Below, one piece after another: positions 19,065 to 27,046 of a DNA stretch of 64,000 nucleotides. Location: contig CACDYZ010000007.1 in the NCBI GenBank assembly GCA_902557145.1, forward strand, positions 1 through 64,000. Direction: 5' to 3'. Below the pieces are notes generated by a model. That model saw only the letters and a list, made by a program, of their open reading frames with translations. It was not told the origin of the DNA and made no database searches. This DNA is from an uncultured Alphaproteobacteria bacterium. Lineage in GTDB: Bacteria; Pseudomonadota; Alphaproteobacteria; HIMB59. Every line of letters starts with the position of its first letter. Positions within the stretch are counted from its first letter, which is position 1. The position numbers were made by a program, and so were the translations under genes.

Positions 19065-19888
19065 GTATTTAAATCATCAAGATATTCTAACAAAGCTAAT
19101 TTACATTTAGTTTTTTTTGACTGTCCTTTTTTTTTACCCTTAGTTATTCTATCAACGTGATAATCAGGTAGCCTATTAATTAGATCCATATTTTTATGTG
19201 AAATTATAGTCCTTTTATATTTTATTTTATCAGAACAAAGCAATTCAAAGTAAAGGTTTTTCCTAGTTAAATATCTTGCCTTATCTTTTTCTACGCTTCC
19301 TGTCTTTTTCTTTTTTTCAGGATTTTTTCCTGCTGCTAAAATATCCCCACCATAAATATTTAACAATTCACCGTTAGGTACACAGCTGGTATTAATATTT
19401 AAAACATCAAATTTATTATCTCTTGTGTATAAAATACTTATGAAATATGTAAGACATAATTTTTCATTATAATACGTTGGTAAATTAGGCTTATATAATC
19501 TTGGTGCCTTTTTTCGGACAGAGAATTTACATTTATAGGAATTTTGATTTACTCCAATCGGAATTCTCCAATGATCAGATAAATTATTATATGGCTGGTT
19601 TGTTTTCAGATCTATATGTATAAATGCCTCTTTATTTTCAAAAAATAAATCAGAAGCAACTGGACTTGAATTAGGGTCTCCCAGAGATCCAGAATGTAAC
19701 TTAGAGTAAATTACCCTTTCCGCACCGGAGTCCATGCCCTTGTCAAATGGGATATTATTCCAATACTTAAAAATTTTATTCATTGAGTTCAGCTCATCAA
19801 TAATTTTGTCTAGGTGGTGGTCTAAGGTGCTATTAATTTTTCCTAAGTATTTTTTTTCTAATTTTTCAATTTCTTTAGCATCTATCAT
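19061..19888 (-). CDS. Putative type II restriction endonuclease (PD-(D/E)XK type)
   Basis: 275-aa protein with no family I can name. The segment GDPNSSPVASDLFFENKEAF followed by IHIDLKTNQP gives Asp80 ... Asp93-Leu-Lys95, the PD-(D/E)XK nuclease pattern in a strand-turn-strand setting, with Glu57 (SGAERV) as a possible further acidic ligand. The C-terminal third is very basic (KKKKTGSVEKDKARYLTRK, GKKKGQSKKTKCK), suiting DNA contact. It is convergent with and overlaps the C5-methyltransferase by 4 nt. Function is inferred from motif plus neighbour. A regulatory or Vsr-like role is less likely. Confidence 0.72.
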   Translation of the reverse strand: MIDAKEIEKLEKKYLGKINSTLDHHLDKIIDELNSMNKIFKYWNNIPFDKGMDSGAERVIYSKLHSGSLGDPNSSPVASDLFFENKEAFIHIDLKTNQPYNNLSDHWRIPIGVNQNSYKCKFSVRKKAPRLYKPNLPTYYNEKLCLTYFISILYTRDNKFDVLNINTSCVPNGELLNIYGGDILAAGKNPEKKKKTGSVEKDKARYLTRKNLYFELLCSDKIKYKRTIISHKNMDLINRLPDYHVDRITKGKKKGQSKKTKCKLALLEYLDDLNT

Positions 19889-19988
19889 TCTTAAAACAAT
19901 TTATTATCAAAGTAATACTAAGTTAATTATAGTTTCAATTCATAATTTTGCTGAAATTAATTATTTTCTTAAGTTTTAAGAAAATTTT

Positions 19989-20011
19989 GAGGGTAACTTT
20001 TAATTACCCTC
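19989..20011 (-). terminator. Hairpin downstream of the 27-aa protein gene
   Basis: The perfect 8-bp stem GAGGGTAA (19989-19996) / TTACCCTC (20004-20011) has a 7-nt loop. On the minus strand it begins 7 nt after the small gene's stop and is followed by AAAATTTTCTT. On the plus strand it is followed by A and eight T, so it can also stop plus-strand readthrough. It also separates this gene from the endonuclease start at 19888. Confidence 0.65.
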
Positions 20012-20018
20012 ATTTTTT

Positions 20019-20102
20019 TTATAATTTTGATCCAATTATTCCTGCAATTAGCCATATAATCATTATTAGAAAAGGGTAGTGTCCTGTAAACATATCTGCC
20101 AT
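20019..20102 (-). CDS. 27-aa single-span membrane microprotein
   Basis: A short frame on the minus strand starts MADMFTGHYPFLIMI and ends WLIAGIIGSKL before TAA. Residues 10-24 are one hydrophobic span. The ATG at 20102 is preceded by AAGGAGGTCTCAA, the best Shine-Dalgarno sequence in the window at ideal spacing, and the stop is followed after 7 nt by a perfect hairpin. These features together make translation very likely despite the length. Function unknown. Small membrane proteins of this type often stabilise or regulate larger membrane complexes, which is inference only. Confidence 0.68.
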   Translation of the reverse strand: MADMFTGHYPFLIMIIWLIAGIIGSKL

Positions 20103-20297
20103 TTGAGACCTCCTTGGTTCCGATTCATTTAATAGAATATTGATATTTTGATTAATATGCAATAATTACATATTAAATTATAACTATTGAGAAATAAATG
20201 TTGATTTTATTATTAAATTATTTTTTAAATATGCAATAAATTTATACCAATATGTCAGTTGTTATTATCTATACCTTATAATAAGTATATTTAGCAG

Positions 20298-20777
20298 ATG
20301 TCTATTGAATCTAAAATCATTCAAATACTTCTTAATAAAAAGATAACTGTATCAACAGCTGAGTCTTGTACAGGAGGACTTCTGGCTTCAAAATTTACAT
20401 CTTTCTCGGGTATATCTAAAATTTATCATACTGGTCTCATTACTTATTCAAATGTGTCAAAGATTAAGCAACTCAAAGTATCACCTTCATCTCTAAAAAA
20501 ATATGGTGCTGTCAGTCGCCAAGTCTGTGCTCAGATGTGTTACCAATTACATAAAATTACCCAAAGCCAATTAACTTTTTCTACAACCGGTGTAGCGGGC
20601 CCAAATGGGGGCACAAAGTCAAAACCTATTGGTTTAGTTTTCATTGGAATATATTTTGAAAAGAATATTTATGTAGAAAAGTTAAATTTTAATTCAAGTC
20701 TTTCACGAAAACAAATTCAAATTAAAACTGTTAAAGAATGCTTACAAATGGCTAGTGATATTATCAATGAGCTATAA
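20298..20777 (+). CDS. pncC: Nicotinamide-nucleotide amidase (CinA C-terminal domain)
   Basis: Deamidates nicotinamide mononucleotide to nicotinate mononucleotide for NAD recycling. The catalytic Ser23 lies in STAESCTGGLL, followed by GLITYSNVSK and the family segment TTGVAGPNGGTKSKPIGLVFIG. At 159 aa it is the stand-alone PncC form without the N-terminal COG1058 domain of full CinA. First of a run of overlapping genes. The next start lies inside its last codons (11-nt overlap). Confidence 0.9.
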   Translation: MSIESKIIQILLNKKITVSTAESCTGGLLASKFTSFSGISKIYHTGLITYSNVSKIKQLKVSPSSLKKYGAVSRQVCAQMCYQLHKITQSQLTFSTTGVAGPNGGTKSKPIGLVFIGIYFEKNIYVEKLNFNSSLSRKQIQIKTVKECLQMASDIINEL

Positions 20778-22068
20778 GCGAAATTATAATAGTTTGCTAC
20801 CTGATGATTTTGTGTTGAGTGAGGAATTTGAGACAATTATCGAACAGTTAGAAAATACAAAAGATCATTTTTATATTACAGGAAAAGCAGGAAGTGGTAA
20901 GTCAACTTTGTTAGCATATTTTCGATCCATCACAAAAAAAAATACTGCTGTTCTTGCTCCTACAGGTGTCGCTGCAATACGTGTTAAGGGCCAAACTATT
21001 CATTCCTTTTTTGGTTTTCCACCCAAGGTTATCCAAACAAGACATATAAAAAAAGTTAGACAAATTGAAGTGCTCCAAAATTTAGAAACTCTCATTATAG
21101 ATGAAGTATCAATGGTGCGTGCTGATGTCTTTGATGCAATTGATTATAGTCTTCGTGTTCATCGCAAAAAACTTACTCAGCCTTTTGGAGGAGTTCAGTT
21201 GGTTGTATTTGGGGACTTATTTCAACTCCCACCAGTCGTCAACATGGATGAGTCTGGTCTTCTACAGCGTATTTACTCGAAAGGTCATTTCTTCTTTCAC
21301 TCAAATATTTTTCAGGATGCTCAATTTAAAACCCTTGAATTATATAGTATATATCGTCAAAAAGATGATCACTTTATTCATTTACTTAACTCTGTTCGAG
21401 ATGGTTCTATAACCCACTCTCAAATAGATAATATCAATGACTCTTTAATTGATCATATTGAGATGGACGAGGGAAAAATAATACTTACTACTACCAACGC
21501 TCGAGCCAGTAGTATTAATCAAAAATACCTAAGTCAGTTGAATGAAGAAGAGTTTTCCTACCGAGGACAGGCGACAGGTCAGTTTTACAAAGAATTATTT
21601 CCCACAGATGAAATTTTGAAATTAAAAAAAGGGGCCCAAGTAATTATGATCAAAAATGATCCTGAAAAAAGATGGGTTAATGGATCAATAGGTATTATTC
21701 ACGATATTGCACAAAAAAAAATCAAAGTAAAAATCGATAACAAAATCTTTGAAGTCAAAAAAGAAAAATGGGATCGCATTCAGTATACTTATGATGATGA
21801 TCAACAAGAAGTTCAAGAAGAGATAACAGGATCTTTTAAACAGTATCCAATGCGATTAGCTTGGGCAATTACTATTCACAAAAGCCAAGGACAAACCTTT
21901 GAAAAAGTAATAATAGACATGAGCCAAGGTTCCTTTGCTCCAGGACAGCTTTATGTTGCATTAAGTAGATGTATAAGTTTAGAGGGTATAGAACTTCTAA
22001 GACCTATTAAAAAATCTGATATCATTGTTAACAATCAGTTGATAGGTTTCCAGGATAGATTAATTTAA
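20767..22068 (+). CDS. Pif1-like superfamily 1B DNA helicase
   Basis: ATP-driven 5'-3' helicase of the Pif1/RecD-like group. Walker A is ITGKAGSGKSTLLAYF, the next motif VLAPTGVAAIRVKGQTIHSFF, Walker B LIIDEVSMVRADVFDAID, motif III VFGDLFQLPPV, and motifs V/VI AWAITIHKSQGQTFEKV and QLYVALSRCISLEGIEL. ATG 20767 (MSYKRN) is preferred to GTG 20755. At about 433 aa it is the bacterial minimal Pif1. It probably works on G-quadruplexes, R-loops or stalled forks, as known for the family. Overlaps pncC by 11 nt and is 1 nt from the next small gene. Confidence 0.88.
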   Translation: MSYKRNYNSLLPDDFVLSEEFETIIEQLENTKDHFYITGKAGSGKSTLLAYFRSITKKNTAVLAPTGVAAIRVKGQTIHSFFGFPPKVIQTRHIKKVRQIEVLQNLETLIIDEVSMVRADVFDAIDYSLRVHRKKLTQPFGGVQLVVFGDLFQLPPVVNMDESGLLQRIYSKGHFFFHSNIFQDAQFKTLELYSIYRQKDDHFIHLLNSVRDGSITHSQIDNINDSLIDHIEMDEGKIILTTTNARASSINQKYLSQLNEEEFSYRGQATGQFYKELFPTDEILKLKKGAQVIMIKNDPEKRWVNGSIGIIHDIAQKKIKVKIDNKIFEVKKEKWDRIQYTYDDDQQEVQEEITGSFKQYPMRLAWAITIHKSQGQTFEKVIIDMSQGSFAPGQLYVALSRCISLEGIELLRPIKKSDIIVNNQLIGFQDRLI

Positions 22069-22069
22069 G

Positions 22070-22243
22070 ATGAGTAAGAAAATTTTATATAGTATTGCAG
22101 TCTTTAGCATTATTGGTATTGGTTTATATATTTCCTCAACTTTTGAATACCATGAATACTATGAGGAATGTGAAAAACAAAGTAATACCCAAGGAGGTAT
22201 CGAGTCCTGTGTTGATTATAAGATACAAGAAGCAAAAAAATGA
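22070..22243 (+). CDS. Small membrane-anchored protein, 57 aa
   Basis: A 57-codon frame begins MSKKILYSIAVFSIIGIGLY, which is a single N-terminal membrane span or uncleaved signal. A charged tail with two Cys follows (YEECEKQSN, GIESCVDYK), the kind of pair that can form a disulfide outside the cytoplasm. It starts 1 nt after the helicase stop and its own stop overlaps the next ATG as ATGA, so it is embedded in an operon with no spare bases. This is strong support for a real gene. No family recognised. Confidence 0.75.
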   Translation: MSKKILYSIAVFSIIGIGLYISSTFEYHEYYEECEKQSNTQGGIESCVDYKIQEAKK

Positions 22244-22923
22244 TTTACCTTGAAGATAGCTACATCAAGAATTTTGAAGAGAAAATTGTATTAATTGAGG
22301 AAGACAAAATCATCACTCAAGATAGCTCTTTTTATGCCCAAAGTGGCGGGCAACCTGGAGATAAAGGAATATTGGAAATCAATGATCAAAAATTCAATGT
22401 TATCAATACAATTAAGCATGAATTAGGCATAGCCCATGTTGTTGATACAGAAATTAGTGATCTTTCAGGGGATATCAAAGGGCATATTGATTGGGACCAC
22501 CGTTATCGTTTAATGAAGATGCACACCACTATGCATCTTTTGTGCGCAGCATTACCTTATTATGTTACTGGAGGTTCAATTGGATTAGAAAAAAGCCGAT
22601 TGGATTTTGATTTAGGAGAAGAAACATTTGAATTTGAAACGTTAAACAAAATTATTAATGAATTTATTCAACAATCCCACTCGATTTCGTATCAGTGGAT
22701 TACAAATGAAGAGCTTGATCAAAAACCTGAATTGGTTCGCACACTTTCTGTCAAACCTCCTAGAACAAATGATAAAATTCGTTTAGTTAAAATTGGAGAT
22801 ATTGACTTACAGCCATGTGGGGGAACTCATGTAGCCAATACTAGTGAGATTGGAGAATTTAAATTTATTAAATATGAGAGTAAAGGAAAAATGAATAAGC
22901 GTGTTCAGTTTACTCTCATATAA
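22240..22923 (+). CDS. Alanyl-tRNA editing protein AlaX-type
   Basis: Free-standing homologue of the AlaRS editing domain that hydrolyses mischarged tRNA(Ala). The zinc ligands are the HxxxH of MKMHTTMHLLCAALP and the CxxxH of QPCGGTHVANTSEIGEF. SSFYAQSGGQPGDKGIL is the usual N-terminal domain motif. Length 227 aa indicates the AlaX-M/type II form. It overlaps the small gene upstream (4 nt) and abuts the EamA gene (1-nt overlap). Confidence 0.92.
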   Translation: MIYLEDSYIKNFEEKIVLIEEDKIITQDSSFYAQSGGQPGDKGILEINDQKFNVINTIKHELGIAHVVDTEISDLSGDIKGHIDWDHRYRLMKMHTTMHLLCAALPYYVTGGSIGLEKSRLDFDLGEETFEFETLNKIINEFIQQSHSISYQWITNEELDQKPELVRTLSVKPPRTNDKIRLVKIGDIDLQPCGGTHVANTSEIGEFKFIKYESKGKMNKRVQFTLI

Positions 22924-23822
22924 TGCATAAAGCGTCACTTAAAGATTTTTTACTATTATTTGTATTAGCTGGTATATGGGGCAGCGCCTTCTTTAATATT
23001 AAAATCGCATCAGAAAGTTATACCCCAATGGCTCTTGCTTTTGGTAGAATTTTTTTTGCTGCAATCGTAATGCTTATTTACTGTTGGATTAGAAAAATTT
23101 CTATTGAAGCATTTGGAGAAAACTGGCTATGGTATGCAACTATAGGATTTGTAAATTTAGTTCTACCTTTTTTTTTTATCTCATTTGGAATAGTAAAAGT
23201 TCAAAGCAATCTAGCTGCTATCTTGATGTCCACAGCCCCTATCGCAGCAACAATATTGGGCCATTTGTTTATTCAAAATGAAAAAATTAATCTTTTAAAA
23301 TTTCTAGGAATCCTAATTGGCTTTCTAGGGATTGTTTATCTGTTCTCAGATAATATTTTAATTAATCAATCAAATATCTTCTATGCATTCATGGTAATTT
23401 TAGGTCCAGTTTGTTACACCATTGGCGGTCTGTTTTCACTTAAGCTAAAACATATAAAAAATGAAGTACTCACTTCTAGTATTCTAATTTGGGCTGTAAT
23501 TATCTTACTCCCTATTATGTTTATCTTTGAAAATCCAACTGAATTAAGACCCTCTTTGAATGCTACAATTTCTCTTATTTATCTGGGAATTGTTGCTACT
23601 GCGATTGCTTGGCTAATGAGATTTTATATTCTTAAAAATAATGGGTTAGTATTTCAATCTCAAGTTGCCTACATCATCCCAATATTTGGCCTAATATTTG
23701 GCTATCTCTTTTTAGATGAAAAAATAACTTATAAAATAATAGTGGCATTGATTGCTGTTTTGATAAGTACTTATCTAATTGAAAAAAGTAAAAAAGTAAA
23801 AGTTACAGATAAACTATCTTGA
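22923..23822 (+). CDS. EamA/DMT-family transporter
   Basis: Inner-membrane drug/metabolite transporter with two EamA repeats and about ten hydrophobic segments. FVLAGIWGSAFFNIKIASES opens the first repeat and the C-terminal IIPIFGLIFGYLFLDEKITY closes the second. Length is 299 aa. Family members usually export amino acids or metabolites; the substrate is not predictable. Last gene of the pncC-helicase-alaX run, 1 nt overlap upstream and 37 nt before the ABC genes. Confidence 0.88.
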   Translation: MHKASLKDFLLLFVLAGIWGSAFFNIKIASESYTPMALAFGRIFFAAIVMLIYCWIRKISIEAFGENWLWYATIGFVNLVLPFFFISFGIVKVQSNLAAILMSTAPIAATILGHLFIQNEKINLLKFLGILIGFLGIVYLFSDNILINQSNIFYAFMVILGPVCYTIGGLFSLKLKHIKNEVLTSSILIWAVIILLPIMFIFENPTELRPSLNATISLIYLGIVATAIAWLMRFYILKNNGLVFQSQVAYIIPIFGLIFGYLFLDEKITYKIIVALIAVLISTYLIEKSKKVKVTDKLS

Positions 23823-23859
23823 TGTTATTGACTTATAATATACTGTACGCAATCTAATT

Positions 23860-24789
23860 ATGTCAGCAGATATTCTAATTAAAATTGAGAATTTAAAAAA
23901 ATCATTTCAGGGAGGCCTAGAGGCTCTCAAGGGAGTTAATTTGGAAATTCAAAGAGGTGAAATTTTAGCACTTTTGGGCCCCAATGGTGCTGGAAAAACT
24001 ACACTCATTAATGCGATATGCGGAATAGTCTTGCCCACCTCTGGTAGCATTACAGTTGATGGTTACGATGTTGTTAAAGATTATAGAAGAACAAGGTCTA
24101 TGATTGGACTTGTGCCCCAAGAACTTCATTTAGAGGCTTTTGAAAAAGTTTTTCAAAACGTATCTTACACCAGAGGCCTTTATGGTAAGAAAAAAGATCC
24201 AGCTTTTATTGAAAAAATTTTAAGAGACCTCAGCCTTTGGGATAAAAAAGATAGTAAACTTCGAGAGCTTTCCGGGGGTATGAAGAAAAGAGCTTTGATC
24301 GCGAAAGCCCTAAGTCATGAACCAAAAATATTATTTTTAGATGAACCCACTGCAGGTGTTGATATTAATTTGCGAAGAGACATGTGGAGAGCAGTTAGAG
24401 AATTAAAAGAAAAGGGCGTAACAATAATCCTTACAACACATTACATCGAAGAGGCAGAGGCAATTTCTGATAGAGTTTCTGTGATAAATAATGGTGAAAT
24501 CATAATTACAGATAATAAAAATGATTTAATGCAGAAAATGGGCCAAAAGAATTTAACCATAGAATTCCAAGAGCCTTTTAATGAAATCCCATCTTCTCTT
24601 GGAACGTACAATCTTAAAATGAATAATAATATTTCATTAACCTATACTTATGACTCTCAGGGGTCTTCAACAGGTATTACCGCACTGCTCCAAGATATAA
24701 AATCAGCTGGCCTTAAACTAAAAGATTTAAACTCTTCTCAGACATCTTTAGAGACAATATTTGAAAAATTATTGGAGGAAAGTGCATGA
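23860..24789 (+). CDS. ABC-2 type exporter ATP-binding protein
   Basis: ATPase subunit of a YadG-like ABC exporter. Walker A is LLGPNGAGKTTLINAICG, Q-loop VPQELHL, signature ELSGGMKKRALIAKAL, Walker B ILFLDEPTAGVD and switch His TTHYIEEAE. The C-terminal 80 residues form the usual extension of this group. Length is 309 aa. It overlaps the permease gene by 4 nt. Substrate unknown. Confidence 0.93.
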   Translation: MSADILIKIENLKKSFQGGLEALKGVNLEIQRGEILALLGPNGAGKTTLINAICGIVLPTSGSITVDGYDVVKDYRRTRSMIGLVPQELHLEAFEKVFQNVSYTRGLYGKKKDPAFIEKILRDLSLWDKKDSKLRELSGGMKKRALIAKALSHEPKILFLDEPTAGVDINLRRDMWRAVRELKEKGVTIILTTHYIEEAEAISDRVSVINNGEIIITDNKNDLMQKMGQKNLTIEFQEPFNEIPSSLGTYNLKMNNNISLTYTYDSQGSSTGITALLQDIKSAGLKLKDLNSSQTSLETIFEKLLEESA

Positions 24790-25547
24790 ATTGGACAGGT
24801 ATCATAGCAATTTACTTGCACGAAATGGACCGTATGAGAAGGACAACAGTTCAAAGTATATTTTCCCCTGTTATCTCCTCCTCTTTATATTTTGTAGTAT
24901 TTGGTGCAGCAATCGGTAGCCGAATACCTGTAATTGAGGATATCTCTTATGGATCTTTTATAGTTCCAGGTATGATAATGTTAGCCCTACTTACACAGAG
25001 TGTTTCAAACGCTTCGTCAGGAATTTTCTTTCCTAAATTTTTAGGTACTATAAACGAAATCTATGCCGCCCCCTTATCAACAACAGAAATTGTTATTGGT
25101 TTTGTTGGAGCAGCTACTACCAAATCAATAATTCTGGGAAGCTTAATATTGGCAACAGGTTTATTTTTTGTAGATATCTATATTATGCATCCATTTGCGA
25201 TGATCCTAATGCTTGTTTTAACATCTTTAACTTTTAGTTTACTTGGTTTTTTGATTGGAATGCTGTCAACTAATTGGGAAGAACTCTCTATATTTCCTAC
25301 TCTTATTTTATCTCCACTAGTTTTTCTTGGGGGTTCACTATACTCCATAAACTGGCTACCAGAATTTTGGCAGAATGTGTCCCTAGTAAATCCTGTGCTT
25401 TATTTAGTGAGTGGCTTTCGATGGAGCTTTTATGAAATGGCTGATGTAAGCATTACCACAAGTCTAATTATGATATTTACATTCCTAATACTTAATATCA
25501 CTGCAATTATTTATATTTTCTCTAAGGGTTTTAAAATCAAAGATTAA
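24786..25547 (+). CDS. ABC-2 type exporter permease
   Basis: YadH-like integral membrane partner of the preceding ATPase with six hydrophobic segments. GSFIVPGMIMLALLTQSVSN and SPLVFLGGSLYSINWLPEFW are the ABC-2 permease motifs, and NPVLYLVSGFRWSFYEMADV is typical of the YadH/NodJ branch. Length 253 aa. Start ATG lies inside the ATPase stop region (4-nt overlap). The photolyase gene starts 6 nt later, so cotranscription is possible. Confidence 0.92.
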   Translation: MNWTGIIAIYLHEMDRMRRTTVQSIFSPVISSSLYFVVFGAAIGSRIPVIEDISYGSFIVPGMIMLALLTQSVSNASSGIFFPKFLGTINEIYAAPLSTTEIVIGFVGAATTKSIILGSLILATGLFFVDIYIMHPFAMILMLVLTSLTFSLLGFLIGMLSTNWEELSIFPTLILSPLVFLGGSLYSINWLPEFWQNVSLVNPVLYLVSGFRWSFYEMADVSITTSLIMIFTFLILNITAIIYIFSKGFKIKD

Positions 25548-25553
25548 TTTCAG

Positions 25554-26987
25554 ATGTCAAATAGGATCGTCTGGTTTAAAAAAAATTTAAGGTATAAGGA
25601 TAATGAAACCTTAATCGATCAAGATAAAAAATCGATCTTAATATATATAATTGAACCTGAGCTCTGGAAACAAAAGGACATGTCTCTAAGACAATGGCAA
25701 TTTACTTTAGACAGCTTAAAAGATCTTCAACACCAATTAACAAAAAATAATTTATATTTAAATATTTTATATGGTGATGCCTTAGAGATATTTAAGTTTA
25801 TAAAGGATAAATATAATTTTGATAGTGTCATAAGCGAACAAGAAACAGGAATTAAATGGACTTTTGAAAGAGATAAAAAATTAAAATCTTTTTTTCTCCA
25901 AAATGATATTCATTGGATTGAGTGTGCCTATCCAGGCGTAAGACGTGGACATCATGATAGAAATCAATGGGCAAAATTTTTTAGAAAGGATATTCTTAGA
26001 TATCCAAATTTACCTATCATTAAACAATCGATAAATTTAGGATTAAAAAATTACGATTTACCAAAAATTTTCTATGACACAACTCCTTGTCCTAATATGC
26101 AGAAAGGGGGCTCACGAGAGGCAGAAAAATTATTAAGCACTTTTCTTAACAGTAGAGGTGAAAACTATCAATATGAGATGTCTAGTCCTATAAGTGCAGA
26201 AAAAAGTTGCTCAAGATTATCGACTCATTTGACCTACGGGACGATATCGCATCGTTCAGTTTTCCAAGAAGCTACTAAAAAAAAAGAAAAGATACAATTG
26301 ACTAATAAAAATTTCGCTAAATCTATAAATTCTTTTTTATCTCGTTTACATTGGAGATCACATTTTATCCAAAAATTGGAGGACCAACCATCAATCGAGC
26401 ACAAGAGTTTTATTCCAGTCTATGACCAAATACGTGAAAAAGATTTTAGAAAATTAGATGCATGGATAGAGGGTAAAACAGGCGTACATTTTATAGATGC
26501 ATGTATGATTTATCTTCGAAATCATGGATGGATTAATTTTAGAATGAGGGCAATGCTAGCCTCGTTCGCATCCTATAATCTATGGCTAGATTGGAGATAT
26601 TTCGGCCCACGCCTAGCAGCCTTATTTACTGACTTTGAACCTGGGATACATTACAGCCAGCTACAAATGCAATCAGGAACGACCGGAATAAATACTATCA
26701 GAATGTATAATCCATATAAACAAGCGTTAGATCAAGACCCTGAGGCAAAATTTATAAAATCACAATTACCTGAATATAATAATTTTCCACCTAGCTTTTT
26801 TTTTAAACCTCCTGAACTATCTAATAATGAAAATCTATTTAACGACTCTAAACTTGAAACAATAGTTGATGTCACTAAAACAGCAAAGTTCGCGAGAGAT
26901 AAAATTTTTAGTATTAGGAAGCTCCCAGAGCATCAAAAGATGGCCAAAAATGTTTTTATCAGACATGGTAGCAGACAGAATAGATAA
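25554..26987 (+). CDS. Cryptochrome/photolyase family protein, divergent subgroup
   Basis: FAD-binding flavoprotein with an N-terminal photolyase alpha/beta domain (IVWFKKNLRYKDNETL) and a helical FAD domain (HLTYGTISHRSVF, LHWRSHFIQKLE, FIDACMIYLRNHGWINFRMRAML, WRYFGPRLAALFTDFEPGIH). The stretch after that reads YSQLQMQSGTTGINTIRMYN where classical CPD photolyases have NnGGWQW..StG..aapYFRiFNP. It therefore belongs to a non-classical branch, and DNA-repair versus light-sensing function is open. Length 477 aa, complete. Confidence 0.85.
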   Translation: MSNRIVWFKKNLRYKDNETLIDQDKKSILIYIIEPELWKQKDMSLRQWQFTLDSLKDLQHQLTKNNLYLNILYGDALEIFKFIKDKYNFDSVISEQETGIKWTFERDKKLKSFFLQNDIHWIECAYPGVRRGHHDRNQWAKFFRKDILRYPNLPIIKQSINLGLKNYDLPKIFYDTTPCPNMQKGGSREAEKLLSTFLNSRGENYQYEMSSPISAEKSCSRLSTHLTYGTISHRSVFQEATKKKEKIQLTNKNFAKSINSFLSRLHWRSHFIQKLEDQPSIEHKSFIPVYDQIREKDFRKLDAWIEGKTGVHFIDACMIYLRNHGWINFRMRAMLASFASYNLWLDWRYFGPRLAALFTDFEPGIHYSQLQMQSGTTGINTIRMYNPYKQALDQDPEAKFIKSQLPEYNNFPPSFFFKPPELSNNENLFNDSKLETIVDVTKTAKFARDKIFSIRKLPEHQKMAKNVFIRHGSRQNR

Positions 26988-27046
26988 CAATTTTAATAGA
27001 TTTTTGAAGTTTACTTTTTTTAAAACAACCTGTTAACTCTTTTTAG

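Noticed and set aside
17829-20297. R-M pair as part of a mobile island
   Set aside because: No integrase, transposase, tRNA or direct repeats flank it, and base composition matches the neighbourhood.
20103-20297. Possible tRNA (GGTTCCGATTC resembles a T-arm)
   Set aside because: No acceptor stem or anticodon arm can be folded around it.
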